Assembly: GCF_036924535.1 (NCBI RefSeq) | Contig: NZ_JAZHRT010000001.1 | Location: 1,798,001-1,862,000, forward strand | DNA length: 64,000 bases | Source: Bradyrhizobium sp. AZCC 2262 | Lineage (GTDB): Bacteria > Pseudomonadota > Alphaproteobacteria > Rhizobiales > Xanthobacteraceae | Reading direction: 5' to 3' | Program-made: the position numbers and the translations under genes | Part shown: in pieces, positions 17,419-26,983 of the stretch | Numbering within the stretch: the first letter of the stretch is position 1 | Layout of the letters: every line of letters begins with the position of its first letter | Notes under the pieces: model-generated | What the model saw: only the letters and a program-made list of their open reading frames with translations | Database searches by the model: none | Told to the model about the DNA's origin: nothing

Positions 17419-19616
17419 GTGCGCATCGGCAGCCCGGAAAGCAGCTTGTCGAGTGTGATCGGGTAATCCCGAACCCGGACGCCGCATGCATTGTAAACTG
17501 CATTGGCAATCGAGGCGCCGGCGCCGCAGATTCCGAGTTCGCCGACGCCCTTGCTTTTGAGCGGGTTGGATCTGTCGTCCAGCTCGGGAAGGAAGATGGC
17601 TTCAATGGCTGGAATATCGGCATGCACCGGCACGTGGTATTCGGCGAGATCGTGATTGACGAAAAAGCCGAAACGCGGATCGAGCGCCATTTCTTCGTGC
17701 AGCGCTGCGCCTACACCGAACACCATTCCGCCCATCGCCTGCGAGCGCGCCGTCTTTGCGTTGAGAACACGGCCGGCGGTGAATACGCCGAGCATGCGCC
17801 GCAGGCTCACCTCACCCGTATCCGCGTCGACGCCTACTTCGGCGAAATGCGCGCCATAGGATTGCTGTGAAAAATCCTTGTTGTTGCGGCCGGGCCTGAT
17901 TTCGCCGTCGGCGTCCATCCCGGCGCCCAAAAGGTCCGTCAGCTTCCTGGACTGTTCGCCGGATGCGATGCTGCCGTTGGCGAACCTTGCGGTTGCCGGA
18001 TTCATGCCGGCGGTCCGTGCCAGCTTTTCGCGCAGCGCATTGCACGCCTCGAACAGGGCCGAGCCCGAGCTGCCCGCGCCCCATGAGCCGCCCGAACCTG
18101 CCGCCTGCGGAAAGCTGGTATCGCCGAGTTTGACCTGGACGCGTTCGGTCCGCAGGCCGAGCATCTCCGCTGCGATCTGCGAAAGGATGGTGTAGGTCCC
18201 GGTTCCTATGTCGGTCATCGCCATTCGCACGGTGCAGGTACCGTCGGGATCCAGCCGGACATTGGCCTTGGAAAGCTGAAGCGGGTTGCCGCGTGTCGCC
18301 GCAGCCATGCCGATTCCCACCAGCCATCGTCCGTCGCGAAGCTGGCCTGGCTTTGGATTGCGCTTGTCCCATCCAAATCGGCGTGCGCCTTCCTGCATGC
18401 AAGCGATCAGGTGGCGGCTCGAGTAGGGGATATGCTTTTCCGGATCCTCGCTCGGCTCGTTTCGAATGCGCAATTCGATCGGGTCGAGATTGAGTTTCTC
18501 GGCAAGCTCGTCCATCGCACATTCAAGAGCCATCAGTCCGACCGACTCGCCGGGAGCCCGCATCGACGACGCCACCGGAATATCCAGTGGCGCCAGACGA
18601 TGTCGCGTCAACCGATTGGGCCCGGCATAGAGCGTGCGGGTCTGGAGGGCGGCGCCCTCGTAAGTTTGCTCGCTGGGCAAATTGCCGGAGAACACATCGT
18701 GGCCGATCGCGAGAATACGGCCCTCCCGATCGGTCCCCAGACGAACACGCTGGATTGTGTCCGAGCGGTGGGTCGTGACGTGAAAGATCTGCTGCCGGGT
18801 CAGTGCGATTTTCACCGGCCGCTTGAGTTGCCGTGATGCGATCGCCGCCAGGATCGCATCGGCGTTGACCCAGAGCTTGCCGCCGAACCCGCCACCGATG
18901 AACGGGCTAATCAGGCGGATGTTCTCGACGGGAATTTTCAGGGTTGTCGCGATGACCTTTTGACCCTGGTTGAGCATCTGGTTCGCCGTGTGCAGGATCA
19001 ACTTGTCGCCGTCCCACATCGCGAGCGTGGCATGGGGTTCCATCATCGCGTGACTTTGCAATGGGGTGGTATAGGTCACGTCGAGTTGCACCGGGGCGCC
19101 GGCAAATGCGCCTGCGAAATCGCCCACCGCGCTGTCGGCTGTCGGAGCGTCACTTGGCCTTGGAACGCGAGCCTCATTGAGGTTGGCACGGAGCGCGTAT
19201 TTTCCGTTTGACCGATCATACTTCACGTTGACGAGGTAAGCCGCCGCCCGGGCCTCCTCGAAGCTCCTGGCAACCACGAAGGCAACCGGTTGGCCGTAGC
19301 CCGTCACTTCCGGCCCGGTGAGTACGGGATGCGCTTTGCGGTGATTGCCGGTGCCCTGTGCGGGTGTGTTGCGATGGGTGAGAACCAGCGCCACGCCCGG
19401 CGCCTTCTCCGCCGCCCGCGTGTCAAGCGATCTGATCCTTCCTTTTCCGATCGAGGCCTCGACCACAAAACCATACAGCACGTTGTCCTGCTGCATCTCA
19501 TAGGCGTAGCGCGCGCCGCCGGTGACCTTCAATGGACCGTCCACGCGGTCGAGTGGCTTGCCCACGATGCCCTCCGCATCGAGGGCATTGGGGCCGACGG
19601 GTGAATTCATTTCCAT
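17415..19616 (-). CDS. Molybdopterin-binding subunit of a PaoC-like aldehyde/xanthine oxidoreductase
   Basis: 733 residues of the xanthine oxidase family. IVGKPLDRVDGPLKVTGGARYAYE opens the aldehyde oxidase a/b hammerhead domain. FIGGGFGGK, ASSMRAPGESVGLMALECAMDE and AAGSGGSWGAGSSG are molybdenum-cofactor contacts, and the C-terminal KGVGELGICGAG contains the catalytic glutamate. No signal peptide is visible; export would depend on the Tat signal of the FeS subunit, as in PaoABC. The substrate is probably an aldehyde. Its start lies 13 bp after the FAD subunit stop. Confidence 0.88.
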   Translation of the reverse strand: MEMNSPVGPNALDAEGIVGKPLDRVDGPLKVTGGARYAYEMQQDNVLYGFVVEASIGKGRIRSLDTRAAEKAPGVALVLTHRNTPAQGTGNHRKAHPVLTGPEVTGYGQPVAFVVARSFEEARAAAYLVNVKYDRSNGKYALRANLNEARVPRPSDAPTADSAVGDFAGAFAGAPVQLDVTYTTPLQSHAMMEPHATLAMWDGDKLILHTANQMLNQGQKVIATTLKIPVENIRLISPFIGGGFGGKLWVNADAILAAIASRQLKRPVKIALTRQQIFHVTTHRSDTIQRVRLGTDREGRILAIGHDVFSGNLPSEQTYEGAALQTRTLYAGPNRLTRHRLAPLDIPVASSMRAPGESVGLMALECAMDELAEKLNLDPIELRIRNEPSEDPEKHIPYSSRHLIACMQEGARRFGWDKRNPKPGQLRDGRWLVGIGMAAATRGNPLQLSKANVRLDPDGTCTVRMAMTDIGTGTYTILSQIAAEMLGLRTERVQVKLGDTSFPQAAGSGGSWGAGSSGSALFEACNALREKLARTAGMNPATARFANGSIASGEQSRKLTDLLGAGMDADGEIRPGRNNKDFSQQSYGAHFAEVGVDADTGEVSLRRMLGVFTAGRVLNAKTARSQAMGGMVFGVGAALHEEMALDPRFGFFVNHDLAEYHVPVHADIPAIEAIFLPELDDRSNPLKSKGVGELGICGAGASIANAVYNACGVRVRDYPITLDKLLSGLPMRT

Positions 19617-19629
19617 AGGTTCGCTCCCC

Positions 19630-20610
19630 TCAAGTCTGGGTTGTCTCTGCCAGCACGCTGTGCAGCGTGCGCCGCGTCAGGGGCATCTTGAAATCGTTAC
19701 CGCCAAATCCGCGCGCGCCTTCGAGAACAGCATCTGCAGCCACGCTGAAAGTGGTCGTGCTTGCAGTTGCGTTGACCAACCTCTGCTCGGCCTGCGCCAC
19801 CCGCCACGGCCTATGCGCCAACCCGCCGAAGGCCAGCCGGGCCGCGCGGATCTGGCCTCGCGTGCTGTCGACGATTGCAGCAACGGACACCAGCGCAAAG
19901 GCGTAGGAAGCGCGATCGCGGACCTTGCGGTAAACCTGCACACCCGGGGGCGGCGGAGGCAGCGTCACCGCAGTGATGAGTTCACCCGGCTTGAGCGACG
20001 TCTCAATCTCGGGAGTGTTGCCGGGAAGACGATAAAACTCCGCGATCGGAATCACCTTGGTTTCGCCCTGGCGATTGATCGTCTCCACCCTGGCGTCGAG
20101 CGCCTGCATCGCCACAGCCATATCCGACGGATGGGTCGCAATGCAGTGCTCGCTGGTGCCCAGGATCGCGTGAATGCGGTTGAAGCCGGCGAGCGCTGCA
20201 CAACCGGAGCCGGGGTTGCGCTTGTTGCAGGGTTTTGTGATGTCATAGAAATAGTAGCAGCGGGTTCGCTGCAGCAGATTGCCGCCAGTCGTGGCCTTGT
20301 TGCGCAACTGCGCACTGGCGCCAGCCAGCAGCGCGCGGCTCAGCACGCCGTAACGCTGGCGCACACGCGGGTCTGCGGCGAGCTCGCTGTTGCGAACCAG
20401 CGTACCGATACGCAAGCCCCCGTCGGAAGTTTCTTCGATCTTGTCGAGCGGCAGGCGGTTGATATCGACAAGATTCGAGGGTGTCTCGACCTGCAATTTC
20501 ATCAGGTCGAGCAAATTGGTGCCGCCGGCGATGATTTTCGCACCGGGCTTGACGGCAGCGGCGGCCGCCTGCGCCGCCGAGTCGGCGCGTTGGTAGGTAA
20601 AGGCTTTCAT
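19630..20610 (-). CDS. FAD-binding subunit of a PaoB-like oxidoreductase, with [4Fe-4S] insert
   Basis: 326 residues from the ATG at 20610, which overlaps the stop of the FeS subunit gene (ATGA). [16 protein letters not shown] is the usual opening, [12 protein letters not shown] binds FAD, and [21 protein letters not shown] with [12 protein letters not shown] holds the cysteine cluster that in PaoB binds an extra [4Fe-4S] centre. The C-terminal CO dehydrogenase flavoprotein domain is complete. It transfers electrons between the molybdenum and haem partners. Confidence 0.88.
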   Translation of the reverse strand: MKAFTYQRADSAAQAAAAAVKPGAKIIAGGTNLLDLMKLQVETPSNLVDINRLPLDKIEETSDGGLRIGTLVRNSELAADPRVRQRYGVLSRALLAGASAQLRNKATTGGNLLQRTRCYYFYDITKPCNKRNPGSGCAALAGFNRIHAILGTSEHCIATHPSDMAVAMQALDARVETINRQGETKVIPIAEFYRLPGNTPEIETSLKPGELITAVTLPPPPPGVQVYRKVRDRASYAFALVSVAAIVDSTRGQIRAARLAFGGLAHRPWRVAQAEQRLVNATASTTTFSVAADAVLEGARGFGGNDFKMPLTRRTLHSVLAETTQT

Positions 20611-21281
20611 GTCGGCATTCCTGCGGCTTGTTTGATAGCGGCCACGATGTTGGGGTAGGCTGCGCAGCGACAGATGTTGCCGCTCATTCTCTCGCGGATT
20701 TCCACATCGGTGAGTTCGGCGGCCGACTTCGTCAAATCCTCGGTCACATAGCTCGGCATGCCCGACTGGCTTTCGGCCAGCATTCCGATGGCCGAGCAGA
20801 TCTGGCCGGAGGTGCAGTAACCGCACTGGAAGCCGTCATGCTCGACGAAGGCTGTCTGCAATGGATGCAAATTCGTGCCTTGGGCGAGCCCCTCGATCGT
20901 GGTGACGGATTGGCCGTCGTGCATAACCGCAAGCGTCAGGCAGGAGTTGATGCGGCGTCCTTCGATCAGCACCGTGCACGCGCCACATTGGCCGTGATCG
21001 CAACCCTTTTTCGAGCCGGTCAGGGTGAGGTGCTCCCGCAAAGCATCGAGCAATGTCGTGCGGGGATCGAGGGGCAGCGAATGCGAACGGCCGTTGATCT
21101 GAAGTATGACGCTCACTGATGGCGGGGTCGGCTCTTTGTTGTCGACGGACCCGGCGGCAACAGCGGCGCGTGGAAGCCCTGTCAACAGCAGCGCGGTGGT
21201 CCCGGTCTCGACGACGGTGCGGCGGGTAACCTCAAATCGAATTGGTGCATCCGGCGCTCTGTTGGATTCGTGGTCGTCCAT
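20607..21281 (-). CDS. [2Fe-2S] subunit of a PaoA-like oxidoreductase, Tat-exported
   Basis: 224 residues. A twin-arginine signal ([21 protein letters not shown]) precedes two [2Fe-2S] domains: [14 protein letters not shown] with its distal Cys in RRINSCLTL, and [11 protein letters not shown] with GNICRCAAY. In PaoA this subunit pulls the folded complex through the Tat system. GGAG lies six bases before the ATG. It is the first gene of a four-gene coupled set (FeS, FAD, Mo, cytochrome c); a paoD-type chaperone is not present nearby. The small cupin gene 97 bp upstream may lead the same operon. Confidence 0.88.
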   Translation of the reverse strand: MDDHESNRAPDAPIRFEVTRRTVVETGTTALLLTGLPRAAVAAGSVDNKEPTPPSVSVILQINGRSHSLPLDPRTTLLDALREHLTLTGSKKGCDHGQCGACTVLIEGRRINSCLTLAVMHDGQSVTTIEGLAQGTNLHPLQTAFVEHDGFQCGYCTSGQICSAIGMLAESQSGMPSYVTEDLTKSAAELTDVEIRERMSGNICRCAAYPNIVAAIKQAAGMPT

Positions 21282-21378
21282 GATTGCTCCATGTTCGCAA
21301 GGTCCGTGAAGGCTGGTTGCAGGAAGGCATCGGGCTTACGGCCTGGTGCCACCCTGCGTTCTGCAGGAAGACACCCGC

Positions 21379-21780
21379 TTACGGCCAGGTGTCGTCCGGA
21401 AGGTTGACGACGATGGGTGTCGCGGTGCTGCGCACGACCACCCATCGAAATGGTTCGAGTTTTGAGGGGTTGATTTCCATGTGGGGCAGAAAGGCGGGAA
21501 CATGAATGAAGTCGCCGGCCTCGGCGCGCGCAACCGATTCACCGCTTATGCCCCAGCGGATTTCGCAGACTCCAGAGAGCACGTAGGCGATCGTTTCCTG
21601 CTCTCCGTGATGATGAATTCCTGTTCGCGATCCCGGCTCTACTTCGAACAGGCCGCCCCAGATGGCTGACGCAATGCCGAGTGCAGGTGCGATCGCGGCG
21701 CGACGTTCGGAGCCTGAAGTCTGTGCGGTTCCTCGATCGAATTCAGCCGGGCTGACGATGCGGATTGCAGAAGCGCTCAT
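21379..21780 (-). CDS. Single-domain cupin protein
   Basis: 133 residues with one cupin: GSRTGIHHHGEQETIAYVLSG provides the His-His-Glu metal ligands and FIHVPAFLPHMEIN the last His. No signal peptide is evident, so it is cytoplasmic. Such proteins bind a metal and may be dioxygenases, isomerases or sensors; nothing decides between these. It precedes the PaoABC-like genes on the same strand and has a box 63 bp before its start, so that box may drive the whole set. Confidence 0.78.
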   Translation of the reverse strand: MSASAIRIVSPAEFDRGTAQTSGSERRAAIAPALGIASAIWGGLFEVEPGSRTGIHHHGEQETIAYVLSGVCEIRWGISGESVARAEAGDFIHVPAFLPHMEINPSKLEPFRWVVVRSTATPIVVNLPDDTWP

Positions 21781-21843
21781 GGTGTCCCCGATTCAATTTG
21801 GGTCTTCAACCACGGAGTTAAGCAGCGGCTGATGAGAAAGTGA

Positions 21844-21859
21844 CTAAATTGGAGTTTAT
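21844..21859. promoter_or_regulatory. Tod/Sty-like box upstream of the cupin-pao gene set
   Basis: CTAAATTGGAGTTTAT, both half-sites well matched. It lies 63 bp before the cupin ATG (minus strand). Confidence 0.65.
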
Positions 21860-21939
21860 AGAGTTCACTTACAATTGAGCCCGCATTCTCTTGGCGAGGA
21901 AATGGTGCTGGCTTTTTCAAGTCGGTCGTCCAAATGATA

Positions 21940-22143
21940 TCATTGCCCCAAAGAGCGCTGGATGGAGGTCGGAGCCGGTGGCACGAAACGGCGCTTCGCC
22001 ATGTCGACCGCTTGCTGCCCTAACACCATTCCGAACAGGCCGACGAGGGCGATCATCGGCGGCGCCGGAGAGCGGACATGGACGAGCCCGTAGGCCGCGC
22101 CCACTACCAGCCCCATAAACAGGGACACGAGATACCCAGTCAT
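21940..22143 (-). CDS. XapX-domain (DUF1427) small membrane protein
   Basis: 67 residues with two hydrophobic segments (GYLVSLFMGLVVGAAYGLV and MIALVGLFGMVLGQQ) joined by a Pro-rich turn containing RSPAPP. The pattern matches the short XapX family, whose function is unproven. AGGAG is six bases before the ATG at 22143 (a GTG at 22146 is too close). It lies between two cupin genes. Confidence 0.75.
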   Translation of the reverse strand: MTGYLVSLFMGLVVGAAYGLVHVRSPAPPMIALVGLFGMVLGQQAVDMAKRRFVPPAPTSIQRSLGQ

Positions 22144-22294
22144 CACGGACTCCTATTTCTGCGGCCGCAACGGACCGGCGGAATCACAAGTCGCTTTGGC
22201 CGTTCGATTCGATCCAGCGCTCACGGTTGTCGAGGCTATGCGCGGGCACCTGCCGAGGAAGATTTCTTCGGCAGGCGCCCGGCCCAGGATTCGA

Positions 22295-23563
22295 TCACAG
22301 CGGCATGATTTCCGGCTTGTTGTTCGGGAATTTTGCGATGGTCGCCTTGCTGACGTTTATGTGCTGCGCCACCATCGCCGGTGGCGTGCGGGTGATCCAA
22401 TCGGACAGGGAGACGTCGGCGAAATACGGCGCTCTGAAGACTTCAAGGAACTGCAGATCGGTGTCGCCTGTGTTCTTGATATAGTGTCCGAGGTTCTTCT
22501 TGACGTAGCCGACGTCGCCTGCATTGAAGTCCATCGTGACAGCGTTCGGGCCGGTGTTGAAGATCGTCATCTGTCCCTTGCCCTTGATCCAGTACTGCCA
22601 TTCGTCGGCGTTGGGATGCCAGTGCATCTCCCGCATGCCGCCGGGACGCACCGTCACCAGCGCGGCGGCGACGGTGGTCGAGACGGTGAAGTTGCGGCTG
22701 TCGGCAATGTGCACCGTACCGCCGTTGGTCTCGCGCGCCGGGGCTCCCGATCCGAGCGAGAAGGTGAAAGGATGCGGCGGTGCGCCGCGTCCGCTCACTG
22801 CAGCGCGGTCCGCGGCCAGGTCGCCGGGCAACTCACCTTGGAAGATGTAGAGGTCGCGAAGCGGAATATCCTTGAACGTGTCGGCCGGAACGCCGAAATT
22901 TTGAGCCAGGATATCCGGCGGCGTATGCGTGAACCATTCCGACACCAGGAGGGTAGTAAACTCGGAGGCCTTGCCTTCATCGAAGCAGATGATGAACTCG
23001 CACCCGTCCGGGCCAAGGCCCTGCAGCGAATGCGGCAGGCCGGCGGGGAAATACCAGAGGTCGCCTTCCTTCACGTCGGCGATATAAGGCCGGCCCAGTT
23101 CGTCAAGCGTGGTGATGCGGCAAGTGCCGTACGTCATGTAGGCCCATTCCGCAAACTGGTGCCAGTGCATCTCGCGGATGCCGCCGGCGGTCAGCCGCAT
23201 GTTGACGCCGGAGATGGTATCGGCAACCGCGAAGGAGTCCTGCGTCACCTGACGCGCCCAGCCGCCATTTTGAATGCGGCGCGGTGCATTGTTGAATGAC
23301 GCCCAGCTCAGCGGCATGCTGCCAACGTCGGTCGCCGGCGGCGAAAATGCTCCCGGAAACTGGTCCCTGATCGCCGGATTCTGCGGACCGGGGTCGCTGG
23401 TGCTCCTCGGATTCTTGGCGTTGACCGCACCTTGAGGCGGATCGTTCGGATTGCCGAAGGTGATATCGCTCTTCACCGGCGTGGCATCCGCCGTGGTTAT
23501 CGTCGCGGCTGCCATTGCCCCACTTGCGGCTGTCGCTGCCAACATGTCACGCCTCGAGAACAT
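22295..23563 (-). CDS. Tat-exported bicupin, oxalate decarboxylase family
   Basis: 422 residues. A twin-arginine-type signal (FSRRDMLAATAASGAMAAAT) is followed by two cupin domains, each with a full Mn-binding set: REMHWHQFAEWAYM plus GLPHSLQG, and REMHWHPNADEWQYW plus NLGHYIKN. In the oxalate decarboxylases I know, the first-domain lid reads SENST; here the equivalent stretch is KASEFTT, so the activity could be decarboxylation, oxidation, or binding of another acid. It is probably periplasmic. A box lies 69 bp before its start, and a decayed copy sits at 16377-16765. Confidence 0.85.
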   Translation of the reverse strand: MFSRRDMLAATAASGAMAAATITTADATPVKSDITFGNPNDPPQGAVNAKNPRSTSDPGPQNPAIRDQFPGAFSPPATDVGSMPLSWASFNNAPRRIQNGGWARQVTQDSFAVADTISGVNMRLTAGGIREMHWHQFAEWAYMTYGTCRITTLDELGRPYIADVKEGDLWYFPAGLPHSLQGLGPDGCEFIICFDEGKASEFTTLLVSEWFTHTPPDILAQNFGVPADTFKDIPLRDLYIFQGELPGDLAADRAAVSGRGAPPHPFTFSLGSGAPARETNGGTVHIADSRNFTVSTTVAAALVTVRPGGMREMHWHPNADEWQYWIKGKGQMTIFNTGPNAVTMDFNAGDVGYVKKNLGHYIKNTGDTDLQFLEVFRAPYFADVSLSDWITRTPPAMVAQHINVSKATIAKFPNNKPEIMPL

Positions 23564-23869
23564 TGCTTGTCACTCCTGCTGAGGGATGAAGTCTGAACGG
23601 TTCGGATATCGTGGTGAGCTCTTCCAAAGCCATTAAATTGGCGTTTAGAAAGGCCGGCCCGCGTTCGATCGCAGCGACAAGTGCCGGTGTCAGGAGCGGC
23701 GGCCATACTCGATCGTTCGACCGATTGGACCGCCATGGATTTGTTCAGACCTCGCACTTGCATGCGGAGTCGATACTTTAGGCAGAGCTTCACGATCGTC
23801 GCGAGGATGTCTTCCGCAGTTGCCGCGTCCGCCCAACAAATTCTGGCGCCACCGGGGACTGTTACATCC
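23564..23869. other. Intergenic stretch with one box
   Basis: Between the bicupin start and the RND pump stop, both on the minus strand. It holds the box at 23633-23648; I see no gene or clear terminator in the remainder. Confidence 0.5.
23633..23648. promoter_or_regulatory. Tod/Sty-like box upstream of the bicupin gene
   Basis: TTAAATTGGCGTTTAG, a full match to both half-sites, 69 bp before the ATG at 23563. Confidence 0.7.
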
Positions 23870-26800
23870 TCATTCGGCTGGCGTCAGCTTCGCTTCATCG
23901 GAGGCTGTCTGCTTTTTCTTTTCGCCGAACAGCTTCGTCTGCAGCCGGTCCAGGTAGATATAGACGACCGGTGTTGTATAGAGAGTGAGAATTTGCGACA
24001 GGGCCAAACCGCCGACGATGGCGTAGCCGAGCGGCTGACGAATCTCCGAGCCGACTCCCGTCCCCACCATCATCGGCACGGCGCCAAGCAGTGCCGCCAT
24101 CGTCGTCATCAGAATGGGGCGAAAGCGCTTAATGCAGGCCTGATAGATCGACTCCTCAGTCGTTAGGCCCTCGTTCTGCTCCGCCTGCAAGGCGAAGTCC
24201 ACCAGCATGATGCCGTTTTTCTTGACGATGCCGATGAGCAGTATGATGCCGACGATTGCAATCACGCTCAGATCATAGTGGGCCGCCATCAGCAATAGCA
24301 GCGCGCCCACGCCGGCCGAAGGCAGGGTAGAGATGATGGTGATCGGGTGGATCACGCTTTCGTACAGCACGCCGAGAATGATATAGATCACGAAGAGCGA
24401 GGCTAGGATGAGGATCGGCGTGCTCGACAAGGACGCTCCGAATGCCTGCGCGTTGCCTTGGAAGCTGGTTTGCAACGAGAGGGGAGGATGCAGCTCCTTT
24501 TCGACCGCCTGAATGGCGCTGACCGCCTGACCGATCGCGGTGCCCGGCGCGAGATTGAACGAGATCGTCACCGACGGGAACTGGCCCGTGTGGTTGATCA
24601 CGAGTGGCGCGACTTTCACAACCGAGTCGACCAGCGTTGACAGGGGCACCTGCTGCCCACTCGATGATTTGACGTAGATGCCGTTGAGCGCTTCGGGTCC
24701 GTACTGGAATTTCGGATTCACCTCCAGAATGACGTGGTATTGCTGCAGCGTGGTGTACATGGTCGAGACGATGCGCTGGCCAAAGGCGTCGTCAAGCGTG
24801 TTGTCGATCGTGTACGGCAGGATGCCATAGCTTGAGGCGACTTCGCGTTTGATCGTGATGTCGAGCAGTGGCCCGGAGTTGAGCTGGTCGGTGGCCACGT
24901 CGGTGATGCCGGGAACCGACTTGAACTTGTCGAGGAACAGCGCCGCCCAATGGCTGAGCTCGCCGGGGTCGGCGTCGTTCAGCGTGTACTGGAACTGGGT
25001 CTTGTTCAGGCGCGCCCCGACCGTGATGTCCTGGGCCGCCTGCATGTAGAGCGTGATGCCCTGGATCTTGGCCAGATTGGTGCGCAGCCTGGCCATCACC
25101 TTCTCGATCGGTTCACGCTGGTTGGCGGGCTTGAGCTGAATGAAGACACGGCCATCGTTAAGTGTGTAGCTGCCGCCGCCGGCACCGACGGCCGAGCCGA
25201 TTGTCGCCACGGCCGGATCCCTCGTAATGGCGTCGAGCATGGCTTGCTGGCGCTCTTTCATCGCCTGGAAAGAAATATCCTGCGCCGCCTCGGACTGGCC
25301 GATGATCAATCCGGTATCCTGCTGGGGGAAGAAACCCTTTGGAATGACAACGTAGAGGTAACCGGTCAACGCAACCGTTCCCAGCATCACCATCAGCGTG
25401 GTGAAGCGGTGGCGCAGCACGATCTTGAGGCCGGCCTCATACGCGTAGAGCAGGCCATCGAAGCCACGCTCGGACATCCGGTAGAGCCACCCGTGTTGCT
25501 CGCTCTCCGGCTTGAGCAGGTATGCGCACATCATCGGCGTGAGCGTTCGCGAGATGATCAGCGACAGAACGAGCGCGACGCTCACTGTTATCGCGAACTC
25601 GCGGAACAGCAAGCCGACATAGCCGCTCATCAGGAACAATGGAATAAACACGGCAATCAGCGAGAACGTGATCGCCATGACGGTGAATCCGATCTCGCCT
25701 GACCCCCTGAGCGCCGCGTCATACGGCGACATGCCGTCCTCTATATGTCGCGTGATGTTCTCGATCTCGACGACGGCGTCGTCGACCACGAATCCGACTG
25801 CGATGGACAAGGCCATGAGCGAAAGGTTGTCCAGGCTATAGCCCATTTCGTAGAGGACCGCGAAAGTGCCGATCAACGACAACGGCACGGTGACGGCCGG
25901 GATAATGGTCGCCCAGAGATTGCGCAGGAATATGAAGATGACCATGACGACGAGTGCAACGGTCAGCAGCAGGGTAAACTGCACGTCGGCGACCGCTGCG
26001 CGGATGGTCTGGGTCCGATCGGAAATGACATTTATCTTGACGGCGGCCGGGATCGAGGCCTCAAGCACAGGCATCATCGCCTTGACCCGGCTCACCGTTT
26101 CGATGACGTTGGCGCCGGGCTGACGCTGGATCGCCAGAATGATCGCCCGCCTGTTGTTGTACCAGCCGGCGATCAGCTCATTCTCTCCCGCGCTGATGGC
26201 GCGACCGATGTCGCGGACGCGGACCGGCGATCCATTGCGATAGGCGATGACGAGGTCAGCGTATTGATCGGGTTTGAACAGCTGATCATTGGTGTTTAGC
26301 GTGAAGGTCTGGCGCGGGCTGTTGAGCGTACCCTTAGGGAGGTCGACGTTCGCTTGCCCAAGCACCGTTCGCACGTCCTCGAGGTTGATGCCGCGAGCTG
26401 CCAGTGCCTCAGGGTCGACCTGGACGCGGACGGTCGGCTGCTGTGTACCTCCGATGCCGACGAGGCCGACGCCGGATACCTGCGAGATCTTTTGCAGCAG
26501 AATATTTTGCGCATAGGCGTCGACAACGGTCAGCGGCAAGCTGTCCGAGGTGATGCCCAGAACTAAAATCGGTGTGTCTGCCGGGTTAACTTTGCGGATC
26601 AGTGGCGGATAGGGCAAGCCGGCCGGCAAATAGGCGTTCGCGGCGTTGATGGCCGACAGCGTGTCGCTGACTGCGCCGTCGATCTGGCGGTTCAACTCGA
26701 ACTGCAGGGTGATCTGGGTGTAGCCGAGCGCGCTGGCGGACGTCATCTGGGTGAGACCCGGGATCTCCCCGAATTGCAGTTCGAGTGGCGAAGCGACCGT

Positions 26801-26983
26801 GGAGGCCATGGTCTGCGGATCGGCGCCCGGGAGCTGCGCGGTGACGGTGAGCGTCGGGTAGTTGACGTTCGGCAGTGCCGCTACCGGCAACAGCGGATAG
26901 GCGACCAGACCGCCCACCAACAACGCGACCATCAGCAGCGCGGTCGCGATCGGCCGATAGATAAAGGGTGCGGAAATGTTCAT
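23870..26983 (-). CDS. RND multidrug efflux pump (MdtB/MdtC-like)
   Basis: 1037 residues, standard length for a hydrophobe/amphiphile efflux RND transporter. It has the N-terminal helix (APFIYRPIATALLMVALLVGG), large periplasmic loops after TM1 and TM7, and TM4 with the proton-relay aspartate pair in VGFVVDDAVVEIENI. The sequence resembles MdtB/MdtC more than AcrB. Its ATG overlaps the stop of the membrane-fusion gene (ATGA). No outer-membrane TolC-type gene is nearby, so it must borrow one. Substrates are unknown. Confidence 0.92.
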   Translation of the reverse strand: MNISAPFIYRPIATALLMVALLVGGLVAYPLLPVAALPNVNYPTLTVTAQLPGADPQTMASTVASPLELQFGEIPGLTQMTSASALGYTQITLQFELNRQIDGAVSDTLSAINAANAYLPAGLPYPPLIRKVNPADTPILVLGITSDSLPLTVVDAYAQNILLQKISQVSGVGLVGIGGTQQPTVRVQVDPEALAARGINLEDVRTVLGQANVDLPKGTLNSPRQTFTLNTNDQLFKPDQYADLVIAYRNGSPVRVRDIGRAISAGENELIAGWYNNRRAIILAIQRQPGANVIETVSRVKAMMPVLEASIPAAVKINVISDRTQTIRAAVADVQFTLLLTVALVVMVIFIFLRNLWATIIPAVTVPLSLIGTFAVLYEMGYSLDNLSLMALSIAVGFVVDDAVVEIENITRHIEDGMSPYDAALRGSGEIGFTVMAITFSLIAVFIPLFLMSGYVGLLFREFAITVSVALVLSLIISRTLTPMMCAYLLKPESEQHGWLYRMSERGFDGLLYAYEAGLKIVLRHRFTTLMVMLGTVALTGYLYVVIPKGFFPQQDTGLIIGQSEAAQDISFQAMKERQQAMLDAITRDPAVATIGSAVGAGGGSYTLNDGRVFIQLKPANQREPIEKVMARLRTNLAKIQGITLYMQAAQDITVGARLNKTQFQYTLNDADPGELSHWAALFLDKFKSVPGITDVATDQLNSGPLLDITIKREVASSYGILPYTIDNTLDDAFGQRIVSTMYTTLQQYHVILEVNPKFQYGPEALNGIYVKSSSGQQVPLSTLVDSVVKVAPLVINHTGQFPSVTISFNLAPGTAIGQAVSAIQAVEKELHPPLSLQTSFQGNAQAFGASLSSTPILILASLFVIYIILGVLYESVIHPITIISTLPSAGVGALLLLMAAHYDLSVIAIVGIILLIGIVKKNGIMLVDFALQAEQNEGLTTEESIYQACIKRFRPILMTTMAALLGAVPMMVGTGVGSEIRQPLGYAIVGGLALSQILTLYTTPVVYIYLDRLQTKLFGEKKKQTASDEAKLTPAE

